From JAWKWH01 sp040830725 (lineage in GTDB: Bacteria; Pseudomonadota; Alphaproteobacteria; Rhizobiales; Rhizobiaceae), in NCBI GenBank assembly GCA_040830725.1, contig JBFOMG010000023.1, forward strand, positions 124,001 through 188,000: 64,000 bases of DNA, written 5' to 3'. This document shows positions 1-8,445 of the stretch, piece after piece. The position numbers and the translations under genes were made by a program. The notes below the pieces were generated by a model. It ran no database searches, was not told the DNA's origin, and was given only the letters and a program-made list of their open reading frames with translations. The number at the start of each line of letters is the position of its first letter. The first letter of the stretch is position 1.

Positions 1-1313
1 GTGTTGTGGGGACAGCCCGAACAGAAATATGGGGTCCGCACCGCAACATCCGCGGTTTGCGAAAGCATCTCCTGATATTGCTTCAGCCGATTGGTGCGTT
101 GCTGTATTTCCTCTGACGGCCCGATTATCTTTGCGATCCGTTCGCCAATCGCGATGGCGATGTCATTGGGGTCAAGCGCTCCACGAACGGGAAACAGCCA
201 TTCATCGCGCTCGTCGCGCTTGCCGACCACAGTCGGCTGCATGGAGGTTCCGTAGAGCTCTTCGCGAACCTGGACTTCAATCAGCGACCTCTTCTCCTCG
301 ACCACAATGATCATGTCGAGGCCACGGGCAAAATCCTTGATGTGTTCGATATCCAGCGGCCAAGGACAAGCGACCTTGAACAGTCGAAGTCCGATCCTGT
401 TCGCCTGCTCCTCGTCAATGCCCAGATCATCCAGCGCTTGGCGCACATCCAAATAGCTCTTTCCGACGGTGATGATGCCGAGTTTCGCCTTACGCCCGCC
501 GGTAAATACAATCTTGTTCAACCCGTTGGCACGGATAAAGGCGGCCGCAGCGGCGCGCTTGAAGTTGTGAAGGCGTTCTTCCTGTCCGATCTGATCAAGC
601 TCGTGGCGGATGTTGAGCCCGCCTGGAGGCATGTCAAACTCGGGGATCCTGATGTTCAGGCGATCAAGCGATGCGTTAACCGACGCGGTGGATTCGATGT
701 TGTCCTTGACGCATTTGAGCGCCGACCAGGTTCCGGCGAACCGCGACAAAGCATATCCATAAATCCCATAGTCAATGAGCTCTTGAACACCGGCCGGATT
801 GAAGACCGGAATCATCGTATCAACGAACAAAAACTCGGTTGCGTGGGCATTGGTGGAGCTCTCGGCCGTATGATCATCACCCATCAGTGCAAGAACGCCG
901 CCATATTTTGACGAGCCGGCCAGATTGGCGTGACGTATTACATCCCCGGACCGGTCAACACCGGGACCCTTGCCGTACCAAAGACCGAATACGCCATCAT
1001 ATTTTCCTTCGCCGATGAGTTCGGTTTGCTGCGAACCCCACAAGGCGGTCGCCGCGAGCTCCTCATTCAACCCGGGTTGAAAGACAATATTTGCGGCCGA
1101 CAGTTCGTCTTGTGCACGCCAGAACTGCTGATCGAGGCCGCCAACCGGCGATCCACGATATCCGGAAATAAGTCCGGCCGTTTTCAGCCCGGCGCGCTGG
1201 TCCAGTTCATGCTGCATAAGCAGCATTCTGACGATGGCCTGTGCCCCCGAGACAAAAATCCGTTCCTTATTCAGATCGTATTTGTCGTCGAGCGACACAT
1301 CGTGAAAGGTCAT
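1..1313 (-). CDS. Indolepyruvate ferredoxin oxidoreductase, N-terminal part, cut by window edge
   Basis: An ATG at 1313 opens a leftward frame of 437 codons with no stop before the edge. GGAGGA lies 8 bases before the ATG. The protein begins MTFHDVSLDDKYDL, carries ISGYRGSPVGGLD and PGLNEELAATALWG in its first 90 residues, and ends at the edge with the cysteine motif FCSGCPHNT. These mark the fused IorA/IorB enzyme of proteobacteria, which uses thiamine diphosphate and Fe-S clusters to oxidise aryl-pyruvates from aromatic amino acid breakdown to acyl-CoA, reducing ferredoxin. The family is normally about 1,150 residues, so roughly the first third is visible. It points away from the TRAP genes on its other side and shares an intergenic region with them. 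Confidence 0.9.
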   Translation of the reverse strand, partial: MTFHDVSLDDKYDLNKERIFVSGAQAIVRMLLMQHELDQRAGLKTAGLISGYRGSPVGGLDQQFWRAQDELSAANIVFQPGLNEELAATALWGSQQTELIGEGKYDGVFGLWYGKGPGVDRSGDVIRHANLAGSSKYGGVLALMGDDHTAESSTNAHATEFLFVDTMIPVFNPAGVQELIDYGIYGYALSRFAGTWSALKCVKDNIESTASVNASLDRLNIRIPEFDMPPGGLNIRHELDQIGQEERLHNFKRAAAAAFIRANGLNKIVFTGGRKAKLGIITVGKSYLDVRQALDDLGIDEEQANRIGLRLFKVACPWPLDIEHIKDFARGLDMIIVVEEKRSLIEVQVREELYGTSMQPTVVGKRDERDEWLFPVRGALDPNDIAIAIGERIAKIIGPSEEIQQRTNRLKQYQEMLSQTADVAVRTPYFCSGCPHN

Positions 1314-1720
1314 ATGCTGTCTCCTCCGGGGGCGAAATGCACCAATGCATTGCCATGGTCCGGTAGACGGAATGTTCTCATCAGATGTCGTTCGGTCAAT
1401 CGAAATCCAGACATCGCGCCAAATTCACAATTCTCATAACAGAAATTTTGCGGTCAGTGACATTTCATGACCCTCCAGCAAACCATTGCGCACGAATATT
1501 TCTTGCAAGCCAATGATTTGCCGTCTCGAATTCGCTCCGCTCCCATTCGATGGTCATCCGCACCATGAACCGATGTTCGCGGACGGGGAGCATTAATTTT
1601 TGATCTTATACGCTAGTTTACTTTGCAGCCTGCCCCGGCTTTCGCTAAATGGCTTTGCGCTCTTCAAAAAAGCAACAATGCTCCGGCTCAGAATGTAGGC
1701 GTGGGAGGACAACAGGCACG
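1314..1720. other. Divergent intergenic region, about 400 bases
   Basis: This gap separates the starts of the indolepyruvate oxidoreductase gene (leftward) and the TRAP small subunit gene (rightward), so it should hold promoters for both. I see no gene, no strong inverted repeat and no terminator in it. An AT-rich stretch near 1594-1630 could contain the rightward promoter, but no convincing -35/-10 pair stands out. Confidence 0.5.
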
Positions 1721-2407
1721 ATGTTGGAGAAGCTGAGCTCATACCAGCCGACAACACTAATCTATGTTCTTTTACTTATACTCTCGATCGCGTTGAGCCT
1801 TCACGCCCGGCTGCGCGATCGCGAGATGAAATTCCTATTAAGCCTGTCGGCAATCATCGATGCAATCAACAACGTGGTCGGAAAAAACGTATCATGGCTG
1901 ATCCTGGTCGCTGTTCTGATCAGCGCCGGAAACGCTATCGTTCGTAAGGCATTCGACATTTCGTCAAACATGTGGCTGGAGCTGCAATGGTATCTTTACG
2001 GTACCGTTTTCATGCTCGCTGCGGCCTACACATTGTTGAAAAACGAGCATATCCGCATTGATGTGATCTCAAACATGCTGACCAAAAGGACGCGGGATCG
2101 CATCGATTTGTTCTGCCATGTCTTTTTCCTGTTGCCATTTGTCCTGTTGATGGTCTGGCTGTGTGTGCCGTGGTTCTTCCTGTCAGTTCGCACGGGTGAA
2201 ATATCCGCCAATGCCGGGGGACTGATCATTTGGCCCGCCAAGATGATGGTGCTGATCGGGTTCATCCTGCTTGTCGGACAGGCATTTTCCGAGATTATCA
2301 AGCGAGCGGCAGTCATATTCGACATCATCGACGATCCGACGCCACAACATCATTTACCACCTGACGCTGAAGGTGCGCTGGAGATCGAGGGCAAGAAAGA
2401 TGCTTGA
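1721..2407 (+). CDS. TRAP transporter small membrane subunit (DctQ-like, mannitol/chloroaromatic type)
   Basis: This is a 228-residue membrane protein with several hydrophobic segments. It has the DctQ-type features LELQWYLYGTVFMLAAAYTL and a following NEHIRIDV. TRAP small subunits support the large permease in sodium-driven uptake of organic acids captured by a periplasmic binding protein. The long N-terminus with extra membrane segments fits the FcbT2-like subfamily. An in-frame upstream start exists at 1649, but the ATG at 1721 has GGAGG at 1704-1708 and matches the family start. It overlaps the large-subunit gene by 8 bases (ATGCTTGA), so the two are translationally coupled. The matching binding protein is probably the one at 8446-9552. 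Confidence 0.88.
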   Translation: MLEKLSSYQPTTLIYVLLLILSIALSLHARLRDREMKFLLSLSAIIDAINNVVGKNVSWLILVAVLISAGNAIVRKAFDISSNMWLELQWYLYGTVFMLAAAYTLLKNEHIRIDVISNMLTKRTRDRIDLFCHVFFLLPFVLLMVWLCVPWFFLSVRTGEISANAGGLIIWPAKMMVLIGFILLVGQAFSEIIKRAAVIFDIIDDPTPQHHLPPDAEGALEIEGKKDA

Positions 2408-4229
2408 CCTGATCGCCCACAACATCGCCCCGATCATGTTTATCAGCGTCATGGCCATGTTGCTGCTTGGCTATCCCGTTGCCTTCACGCTGGCTGCCGG
2501 CGGTCTGATATTTTTTGCGATTGGAGTGGAACTATCGCACCTGTCCAGTGAGATTCGGCTTTTCTGGCCGCTGTTACAGGCTCAGCCCGACCGCATTTAC
2601 GGCATCATGTACAATGACACGCTTCTGGCCGTGCCGTTCTTTACCTTCATGGGCCTGATACTTGAGCGATCGGGAATGGCCGAAGACCTGCTTGATACAA
2701 TTGGGCAATTATTTGGTCCGATCCGCGGTGGCCTAGCCTACGCTGCAGTACTTGTCGGAGCCCTTCTCGCTGCAACCACAGGCGTGGTTGCTGCCTCGGT
2801 CATAGCGATGGGTCTGATCTCACTGCCGATCATGCTTCGCTACCAATACAACCGGTCGTTTGCCACCGGTGCAATCGCCGCCTCCGGGACATTGGCGCAG
2901 ATCGTTCCCCCGTCCCTCGTACTTATCGTCATGGCAGATCAGCTCGGCCGGTCTGTAGGGGACATGTATGTAGGAGCGCTGCTTCCGGCGCTGTTGTTGG
3001 TGGGTGCTTACTGCTTCTACGTCTTCGTGGTGACATTGTTCAAACCGGAGTGGGCGCCGGCACTGCCATTGGAAACCCGCACTTTGGGCCATGGTGTACC
3101 GTCGCTGATCACTATTCTGGCGATAGCCGTCGCCATTCACTTGGCCGCTTACCATACCGTGTTTTCAGAGCTGCGTTATGAAGTTCGCGTGGTCTGGTCA
3201 GCCACGACCGCTACGTTGGTTGCCTATGGCATTGCGCTGGCCAACCGGTATTTCAAACTGGGTGTTCTGTCGCGGTTGGCCGAACAAGTGGTGATCGTTC
3301 TGATCCCGCCGCTGGCGCTGATATTCTTGGTGCTCGGCACCATTTTCCTGGGAATTGCGACTCCGACTGAAGGTGGCGCAATGGGTGCGACAGGTGCATT
3401 GATCCTTGCGCTGGCCAAGGGACGACTGTCCCTGAAGGTTTTGAAGCAGGCGCTCGATGCCACGACGAAACTTTCGGCATTCGTGATGTTTATCCTGATC
3501 GGCGCGCGCGTGTTCGGCCTGACATTTTACGGCCTGAACGGCAATATCTGGATTGAGGAGTTGCTGCTTCAGTTGCCTGGCGGCGAGACCGGATTTCTGG
3601 TCGCTGTGACCATCATTGTCTTCATATTGGGCTGTTTTCTCGATTTCTTCGAAATTGCCTTCATCATGGTGCCGTTGCTGGCGCCTGTTGCCGAAAAGCT
3701 CGGCATTGACCTGATCTGGTTCGGCATCATTCTGGGCGTTAATTTGCAGGCCTCCTTTTTGACACCGCCGTTCGGATTTGCGCTGTTTTATCTGCGCTCC
3801 ATTGCGCCGATGCGGCAGTGGAAGGACGACATTACCGGCCGCATGCTCCCGGGCGTCAAGACCACAGAGATATACAAGGGAGCGGTGCCCTTCATCATCA
3901 TCCAGTTTCTGATGATTCTGTTGATCATCGCGTTTCCGCGGTTGGTCACACACTACAAGGACGGGGAAAAACCCTTCGACGAAAATCTTGAGATCGAACT
4001 GCCTGATCTCGGCGGCGATCTCGGAAACGGCAACGGTGATGGCAGTCTTCCCGGCTTGAGCTTGCCGCCTCTTGGTCAACCGGCAAATCCTGATGGCAGC
4101 GGCGGATTGCAGTTGCCCGGGCTGCAATTGCAACCGCTTGAAAATGGATTGGGTGGAGGAAACAATGGTGGTACCGATCTTTCGCAGCCACCCAAAATCG
4201 ATCTCGGTCAACCGCCGAAAATCGAATAG
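2400..4229 (+). CDS. TRAP transporter large permease (DctM-like) with low-complexity C-terminal tail
   Basis: This 609-residue protein has a DctM core with many membrane segments. Family signatures include PFFTFMGLILERSGMAEDLL, ATTGVVAASVIAMGLISLP, ASGTLAQIVPPS and LGIATPTEGGAMGA. It is the translocating subunit of a TRAP importer. The start at 2400 is chosen because it overlaps the stop of the small subunit, while the 43 codons upstream read the previous gene in another frame. After the last membrane segment (near residue 520) comes a tail of about 75 residues rich in Gly, Pro, Leu, Asn and Gln, ending in a short tandem repeat (QPPKIDLGQPPKIE). That tail is unusual for the family. The gene converges on mur with 6 bases between the stops. 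Confidence 0.9.
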   Translation: MLDLIAHNIAPIMFISVMAMLLLGYPVAFTLAAGGLIFFAIGVELSHLSSEIRLFWPLLQAQPDRIYGIMYNDTLLAVPFFTFMGLILERSGMAEDLLDTIGQLFGPIRGGLAYAAVLVGALLAATTGVVAASVIAMGLISLPIMLRYQYNRSFATGAIAASGTLAQIVPPSLVLIVMADQLGRSVGDMYVGALLPALLLVGAYCFYVFVVTLFKPEWAPALPLETRTLGHGVPSLITILAIAVAIHLAAYHTVFSELRYEVRVVWSATTATLVAYGIALANRYFKLGVLSRLAEQVVIVLIPPLALIFLVLGTIFLGIATPTEGGAMGATGALILALAKGRLSLKVLKQALDATTKLSAFVMFILIGARVFGLTFYGLNGNIWIEELLLQLPGGETGFLVAVTIIVFILGCFLDFFEIAFIMVPLLAPVAEKLGIDLIWFGIILGVNLQASFLTPPFGFALFYLRSIAPMRQWKDDITGRMLPGVKTTEIYKGAVPFIIIQFLMILLIIAFPRLVTHYKDGEKPFDENLEIELPDLGGDLGNGNGDGSLPGLSLPPLGQPANPDGSGGLQLPGLQLQPLENGLGGGNNGGTDLSQPPKIDLGQPPKIE

Positions 4230-4235
4230 GTCGTG

Positions 4236-4661
4236 CTATTTTTTTCGGCCATACAGTTCAAGACGATGATGCACGATCTCATAACCCAGCGACTTGGCAA
4301 TCTCGTCCTGCAGCTGCTCAATCTTCTCTGAGTGAAACTCGATGACATCGCCCGTATCCAGATCAATCAGATGGTCATGATGTTCGCTGTCGGCGGGTTC
4401 GAAACGCGACGGTCCGCCCTGGAAGGCGTGACGCTGTATTGCTCCCCGGTCTTCCAGCAGCTTCATTGTCCGGTAAACCGTTGACAGGGAAATGCTGTCG
4501 TCGAGGCGGACCGCACGGCGAAATATGGCCATCGCGTCAGGATGATCGTCCCGCTCGGCAAGAATCTTCAAAATGATCTTGCGCGGCCGCGTGATACGCA
4601 CGCCGGCGTCTCGCAACACGCTCTCGTAGTCGGGTGGTCTTGCTTGGCTGCTCATGATCAT
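4236..4661 (-). CDS. mur: Mur-type Fur family manganese-responsive repressor
   Basis: This is a 141-residue Fur-family protein: an N-terminal winged helix (STVYRTMKLLEDRGAIQRH) and a metal-binding dimerisation domain (HHDHLIDLDTGDVIEF). It contains no cysteine, so the CxxC structural zinc site of classical Fur is absent, as in the rhizobial manganese regulator Mur. It lies divergent from sitABCD, the best known Mur target, which supports the assignment over iron-sensing Fur. In-frame ATGs occur at 4700, 4661 and 4655. I chose 4661, which has AGG 5 bases upstream, but 4655 is equally possible. A Mur-box-like sequence (4684-4703) lies just upstream and suggests autoregulation. Confidence 0.85.
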   Translation of the reverse strand: MIMSSQARPPDYESVLRDAGVRITRPRKIILKILAERDDHPDAMAIFRRAVRLDDSISLSTVYRTMKLLEDRGAIQRHAFQGGPSRFEPADSEHHDHLIDLDTGDVIEFHSEKIEQLQDEIAKSLGYEIVHHRLELYGRKK

Positions 4662-4683
4662 AACCTGTGCGCTTTCTATCCAG

Positions 4684-4703
4684 TTGCGAAGCAATTGCAA
4701 ATC
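4684..4703. promoter_or_regulatory. Possible Mur site upstream of mur
   Basis: TTGCGAAGCAATTGCAAATC contains the inverted repeat TTGC-gaa-GCAA and the palindrome GCAATTGC, resembling the site in front of sitA. It sits 23-42 bases upstream of the chosen mur start, where a repressor could act on mur's own promoter. This is inferred from pattern only. Confidence 0.4.
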
Positions 4704-4798
4704 ATCTGGACCTGCTGAAGCCGGAATTTCATCGGGCCGGCCATGAAAACGGTCAAGAATTGACGCGGGACATTTCGAATGTACTAGCTGCCATCAGT

Positions 4799-4849
4799 TG
4801 CAAACGATTTGCATTTGCATTGACAGCTGATTAGATTGCGATAGATACT
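4799..4849 (+). promoter_or_regulatory. sitA promoter with Mur-like operator
   Basis: A perfect inverted repeat TGCAAA-cga-TTTGCA occupies 4799-4813, followed by a further TTTGCAT copy. Directly after it lies a consensus -35 box TTGACA (4820-4825), then an 18-base spacer and GATACT (4844-4849) as -10. The inverted repeat is of the TGCAAA/TTTGCA type used by Mur and Fur proteins in rhizobia. Its position against the -35 box fits repression of sitABCD when manganese is plentiful. Confidence 0.6.
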
Positions 4850-4875
4850 TCCCGGGTATTTCCATGGAGACCGGC

Positions 4876-5763
4876 ATGGGGCGATTCCGATTCACAATTG
4901 TTGCACTACTGGCATTTGCCATACAGCTACCTGCTGCACATGCTGACAAATTCAAAGTCGTCACAACCTTCACGGTGTTCGCCGACATGGCCCGGAACAT
5001 TGCTGGTGATGCCGCAACGGTTGAATCGATCACCAAGCCCGGCGCAGAAATCCATAACTACCGGCCCACACCCGGCGACCTTTTGAGGGCACAGGATGCT
5101 GACCTGATCATTTGGAACGGGCTCAATTTGGAACTCTGGTTCGAGAAATTCTTCGCAAATCTCAGCGATGTACCGGAAGTTGTCATCACCGAAGGCATCG
5201 AACCGCTGGGTATTGGCGAAGGGCCCTATGAGGGAAAACCCAACCCCCATGCATGGATGAGCCCGTCGGATGCGCGCATCTATGTGGAGAACATTCGCAA
5301 CGCGATGGTCGAGTATGACCCTGAGAACGCGGACATCTACAATGAAAACTCCAAACGCTACCTCGCTGAAATCGAGGCGATCATCGCTCCGATGCGTGAG
5401 GTGCTTTCGGCAATTCCGGAAGAAAAACGCTGGCTGGTTACCAGCGAAGGAGCATTCTCCTACCTGGCGCGGGACTTCGGCCTGAAAGAGCTTTATCTTT
5501 GGCCGATCAACGCCGATGCCCAAGGAACACCGCAACAGGTTCGCAAGGTGATCGATGCTGTCAGACAGAACGGCATCGTTGCGGTGTTCAGTGAAAGTAC
5601 CGTGTCTGATAAACCGGCGCGTCAAGTTGCCCGCGAGACGGGAGCCAGATATGGCGGTGTTCTTTATGTTGACTCGTTGAGTGAGGCAGATGGCCCGGTT
5701 CCGACCTATCTGGACCTACTCAGAGTAACCGTCGGAACGATCGCAAAGGGCCTCGGTGAATGA
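4876..5763 (+). CDS. sitA: Manganese ABC transporter, periplasmic binding protein SitA
   Basis: This 295-residue protein begins with a cleavable signal peptide (hydrophobic stretch ending AAHADKF), followed by a ZnuA/SitA-type metal-binding fold. Likely metal ligands are the His of GAEIHNYRP, the His of NPHAWMSP, a Glu in VTSEGAFSYLARDFGL, and an Asp near the C-terminus (LYVDSLS). The segment WPINADAQGTPQQ is characteristic of SitA/YfeA rather than zinc-binding ZnuA, which has a His-rich loop that is absent here. An ATG at 4864 is also in frame, but GGAGA at 4866-4870 is correctly spaced for 4876. First gene of sitABCD, overlapping sitB by 4 bases. Confidence 0.92.
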   Translation: MGRFRFTIVALLAFAIQLPAAHADKFKVVTTFTVFADMARNIAGDAATVESITKPGAEIHNYRPTPGDLLRAQDADLIIWNGLNLELWFEKFFANLSDVPEVVITEGIEPLGIGEGPYEGKPNPHAWMSPSDARIYVENIRNAMVEYDPENADIYNENSKRYLAEIEAIIAPMREVLSAIPEEKRWLVTSEGAFSYLARDFGLKELYLWPINADAQGTPQQVRKVIDAVRQNGIVAVFSESTVSDKPARQVARETGARYGGVLYVDSLSEADGPVPTYLDLLRVTVGTIAKGLGE

Positions 5764-6680
5764 ACCTGCAAGCGTCCGTGTACGAATCGCTGAAACCGGC
5801 CTCGGCCGGTGAAGGCCTGGACGTTAGCAATGTTACTGTAACCTATCGCAACGGCTATACAGCGCTATCCGACGCCAGCTTTTCTATCCCCCGCGGAACG
5901 ATCACCGCGCTCGTAGGCGTCAATGGATCAGGAAAATCCACACTGTTCAAAGCGATCATGGGCTTTGTCGCGCTGGCGCGGGGTTCAGTCACAATTCTTG
6001 GAGGCGATGCCAATACCGCCCTAAGCAACAATCTGGTTGCGTACGTACCACAGTCGGAAGATGTCGATTGGGATTTTCCGGTTCTCGTAGAAGATGTTGT
6101 TATGATGGGCCGGTTTGGCCACATGAATTGGTTGCGAATGCCATCGCGGCGGGACAGGGAACTCGTCACCGCGGCACTGGACCGGGTGAATATGGGCGCC
6201 TATCGCCGGCGCCAAATCGGCGAACTGTCGGGCGGTCAAAAGAAAAGGGTTTTTCTTGCCCGTGCCCTGGCCCAGGAAGGCCAGGTCATTCTGCTGGATG
6301 AGCCTTTCACCGGCGTGGATGTTAAAACCGAAGAGCAGATCATCAAGCTGTTGCGGGAGCTGCGAGATGAAGGCCGGGTCATGCTGGTTTCAACCCACAA
6401 TCTGGGCAGCGTGCCGGAATTTTGCGATCGTGCTGTCCTGATCAACAAGACGATACTGGCCTCCGGCGCAACTTCGGAGGTGTTTACACAAGCCAATCTC
6501 GAACAGGCATTTGGCGGAGTGCTACGCCAATTCACACTTGGCGGCACAGACCTGCATGAGGACGAAGACAGCCGCCAGGTCACCGTCATTTCTGATGATG
6601 AGCGTCCATTCGTTATCTATGGCGAGAGTGAAGACGACCCGCCTGAATCAACGCAGAAAACGGGCAAGCCGGATGATTGA
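5760..6680 (+). CDS. sitB: Manganese ABC transporter ATPase SitB
   Basis: This 306-residue ABC ATPase has Walker A GVNGSGKST, signature LSGGQKKRVFLARAL, Walker B VILLDEPFTGVD and the switch His of STHNLG. It powers manganese import through SitC and SitD at the inner membrane. The GQKKR form of the signature is typical of metal-type (Zn/Mn) ABC ATPases. The last 50 residues are acidic and polar (DLHEDEDS, GESEDDPPEST), a tail seen in rhizobial SitB proteins. The start overlaps the sitA stop (ATGA), and the end overlaps sitC by 8 bases. Confidence 0.92.
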   Translation: MNLQASVYESLKPASAGEGLDVSNVTVTYRNGYTALSDASFSIPRGTITALVGVNGSGKSTLFKAIMGFVALARGSVTILGGDANTALSNNLVAYVPQSEDVDWDFPVLVEDVVMMGRFGHMNWLRMPSRRDRELVTAALDRVNMGAYRRRQIGELSGGQKKRVFLARALAQEGQVILLDEPFTGVDVKTEEQIIKLLRELRDEGRVMLVSTHNLGSVPEFCDRAVLINKTILASGATSEVFTQANLEQAFGGVLRQFTLGGTDLHEDEDSRQVTVISDDERPFVIYGESEDDPPESTQKTGKPDD

Positions 6681-7527
6681 TCTGCTTGAGCCGTTTTCCT
6701 ACTCCTACATGGTGAACGCCATGTGGGTATCTGCGCTGGTCGGTGGTGTTTGTGCATTTCTGTCGGCTTATCTGATGCTGAAGGGCTGGTCGCTGGTTGG
6801 TGACGCGCTTTCGCACTCCATCGTGCCCGGAGTCGCTGGCGCCTACATGCTGGGCTTACCGTTTTCCATTGGTGCTTTTTTTGCCGGAGGTTTGGCGGCC
6901 GGCGCGATCCTGTTTCTCAATCAACGAACAAAACTGCGCCAGGATGCGATTATCGGCCTGATCTTCACATCCTTTTTCGGCCTTGGCCTTTTCATGGTCT
7001 CGCTGTCTCCGGCCTCTGTCAGCATCGAAACCATTGTGCTCGGAAACGTGCTCGCCATCACTCCTGCAGATACGCTGCAACTGGTCATAATCGGGGGAGT
7101 GACGCTGGTCATTCTGCTGGCAAAATGGAAAGACCTGATGGTAACCTTCTTTGACGAGAACCATGCACGTTCGATTGGACTCAATCCGGATTGGCTGAAG
7201 GTCCTGTTCTTCACCCTGCTTAGCGCGTCCACCGTCGCCGCACTCCAGACCGTCGGCGCGTTTCTTGTCATCGCAATGGTGGTTACTCCCGGAGCCACCG
7301 CCTATTTGCTGACCGACAGGTTTCCGCGGCTGATTGCAATCAGCGTCGCAATAGGCGCGACCACCAGTTTCATTGGCGCCTATGCGAGCTACTTCTTCGA
7401 TGGCGCCACAGGCGGCATAATCGTCATGCTACAGACAATCGTTTTTCTGGTGGCATTTTTCCTGGCGCCGAAACACGGTTATCTGGCAGCCCGCCGCAAG
7501 GCCCGCGAAGCGCTGGAGACTGCATAG
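6673..7527 (+). CDS. sitC: Manganese ABC transporter permease SitC
   Basis: This 284-residue integral membrane protein of the ABC-3 (metal) permease family has about eight hydrophobic segments. It carries the conserved LMLKGWSLVGDALSHSIVPGVA near the N-terminus, split here by position: the core is GDALSHSIVPG around residue 40. It forms the manganese channel with SitD. The ATG at 6673 overlaps the sitB stop by 8 bases. Upstream in-frame codons read sitB in another frame and are not used. The gene ends one base into the sitD start. Confidence 0.9.
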   Translation: MIDLLEPFSYSYMVNAMWVSALVGGVCAFLSAYLMLKGWSLVGDALSHSIVPGVAGAYMLGLPFSIGAFFAGGLAAGAILFLNQRTKLRQDAIIGLIFTSFFGLGLFMVSLSPASVSIETIVLGNVLAITPADTLQLVIIGGVTLVILLAKWKDLMVTFFDENHARSIGLNPDWLKVLFFTLLSASTVAALQTVGAFLVIAMVVTPGATAYLLTDRFPRLIAISVAIGATTSFIGAYASYFFDGATGGIIVMLQTIVFLVAFFLAPKHGYLAARRKAREALETA

Positions 7528-8411
7528 TGGCGGAATTGTTCGATCAGGCATTGCTGCCCTTTGCATTTCCGTTCATGCGGCAGGCATTTGCCATCAGCGT
7601 GCTCGTCGCAATTCCGGCCGCACTGTTGTCGTGCTATCTGGTTTTGAAGGGATGGTCGCTGATGGGCGATGCCGTGTCTCACGCGGTTCTGCCCGGTATT
7701 GCGCTCGCATATTTAGTCGGCATTCCCGTGGCGCTCGGCGCGTTCGCCGCCGGCATGTTCTGTGCCATTTCCACCGGCTTTTTGTCCGAAAACAGTCGCG
7801 TGAAGGAAGACACGGTCATGGGTGTGGTATTTTCCGGCATGTTCGGCCTGGGCATTGTGTTGAACACGAGTGTCCAGACCGGGGTGCATCTGCACCACGT
7901 ATTGTTTGGCGACATGCTTGGAGTAACCTGGCGCGATGTCATTGAAACCGGCGCCATCGCCGTGGTTGTCGTGGCGGCGATCGCTGGTAAATGGCGTGAC
8001 TTGTTGCTGCATGCATTTGACGGTCAACACGCCCGGGCCATAGGCCTGCCGGTAAGGCTGTTGCACTATGGATTACTTGCGCTGATGGCATTGGCAATTG
8101 TCGGCGGTTTGAAGGCCGTCGGGATTATTCTGGTCATCGCCCTGCTCATCGCTCCGGGCGCAATTGCCTTCCTGATTACAAGGCGGTTTGGCACAATGCT
8201 GCTGGCTTCTGTTGCCATTGCAGCGGGATCGTCGGTCATCGGCATCTATTTAAGTTTCTTTATCGACAGCGCCCCGGCGCCAACCATCGTGCTTGTCATG
8301 TCAGGACTGTTCGTGATTGTTTTTCTGTTCACCCAATGGCGCACAACGGTGACCGAAAAAACCGTGCTGGCGACAGTGCCGACCGGCAAAGAAAAACCCC
8401 GGATACCGTGA
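7527..8411 (+). CDS. sitD: Manganese ABC transporter permease SitD
   Basis: This 294-residue ABC-3 family permease is a paralogue of SitC, with the matching core GDAVSHAVLPGIA and about eight membrane segments. It starts with GTG at 7527, whose G is the last base of the sitC TAG, so the two are coupled. The C-terminus is short, charged and hydrophilic. It is the last gene of the sit operon and is followed by an inverted repeat that probably ends transcription. Confidence 0.9.
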   Translation: MAELFDQALLPFAFPFMRQAFAISVLVAIPAALLSCYLVLKGWSLMGDAVSHAVLPGIALAYLVGIPVALGAFAAGMFCAISTGFLSENSRVKEDTVMGVVFSGMFGLGIVLNTSVQTGVHLHHVLFGDMLGVTWRDVIETGAIAVVVVAAIAGKWRDLLLHAFDGQHARAIGLPVRLLHYGLLALMALAIVGGLKAVGIILVIALLIAPGAIAFLITRRFGTMLLASVAIAAGSSVIGIYLSFFIDSAPAPTIVLVMSGLFVIVFLFTQWRTTVTEKTVLATVPTGKEKPRIP

Positions 8412-8423
8412 GGCACCCGGGGT
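8396..8423. terminator. Inverted repeat between convergent genes
   Basis: ACCCCGG (8396-8402) pairs perfectly with CCGGGGT (8417-8423) across a 14-base loop. A-rich sequence lies before it and TTTT shortly after. It covers the end of sitD and precedes the stop of the leftward TRAP binding protein gene, so it may work as a weak bidirectional terminator. Confidence 0.45.
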
Positions 8424-8445
8424 CGGATTTTCACCGGAGCGGACT

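Noticed and set aside
29..1439. Rightward open frames of up to 189 codons at the left edge
   Set aside because: They lie antisense to a well recognised indolepyruvate oxidoreductase frame that ends with FCSGCPHNT, and have no recognisable protein features.
3198..4211. Leftward frame of 337 codons
   Set aside because: Antisense of the DctM permease; composition (Gln, Arg, His rich) is typical of antisense translation.
4236..4661. Lack of CxxC in the Fur-family protein as a sign of damage
   Set aside because: Mur proteins of rhizobia naturally lack this zinc site, and the rest of the protein is intact.
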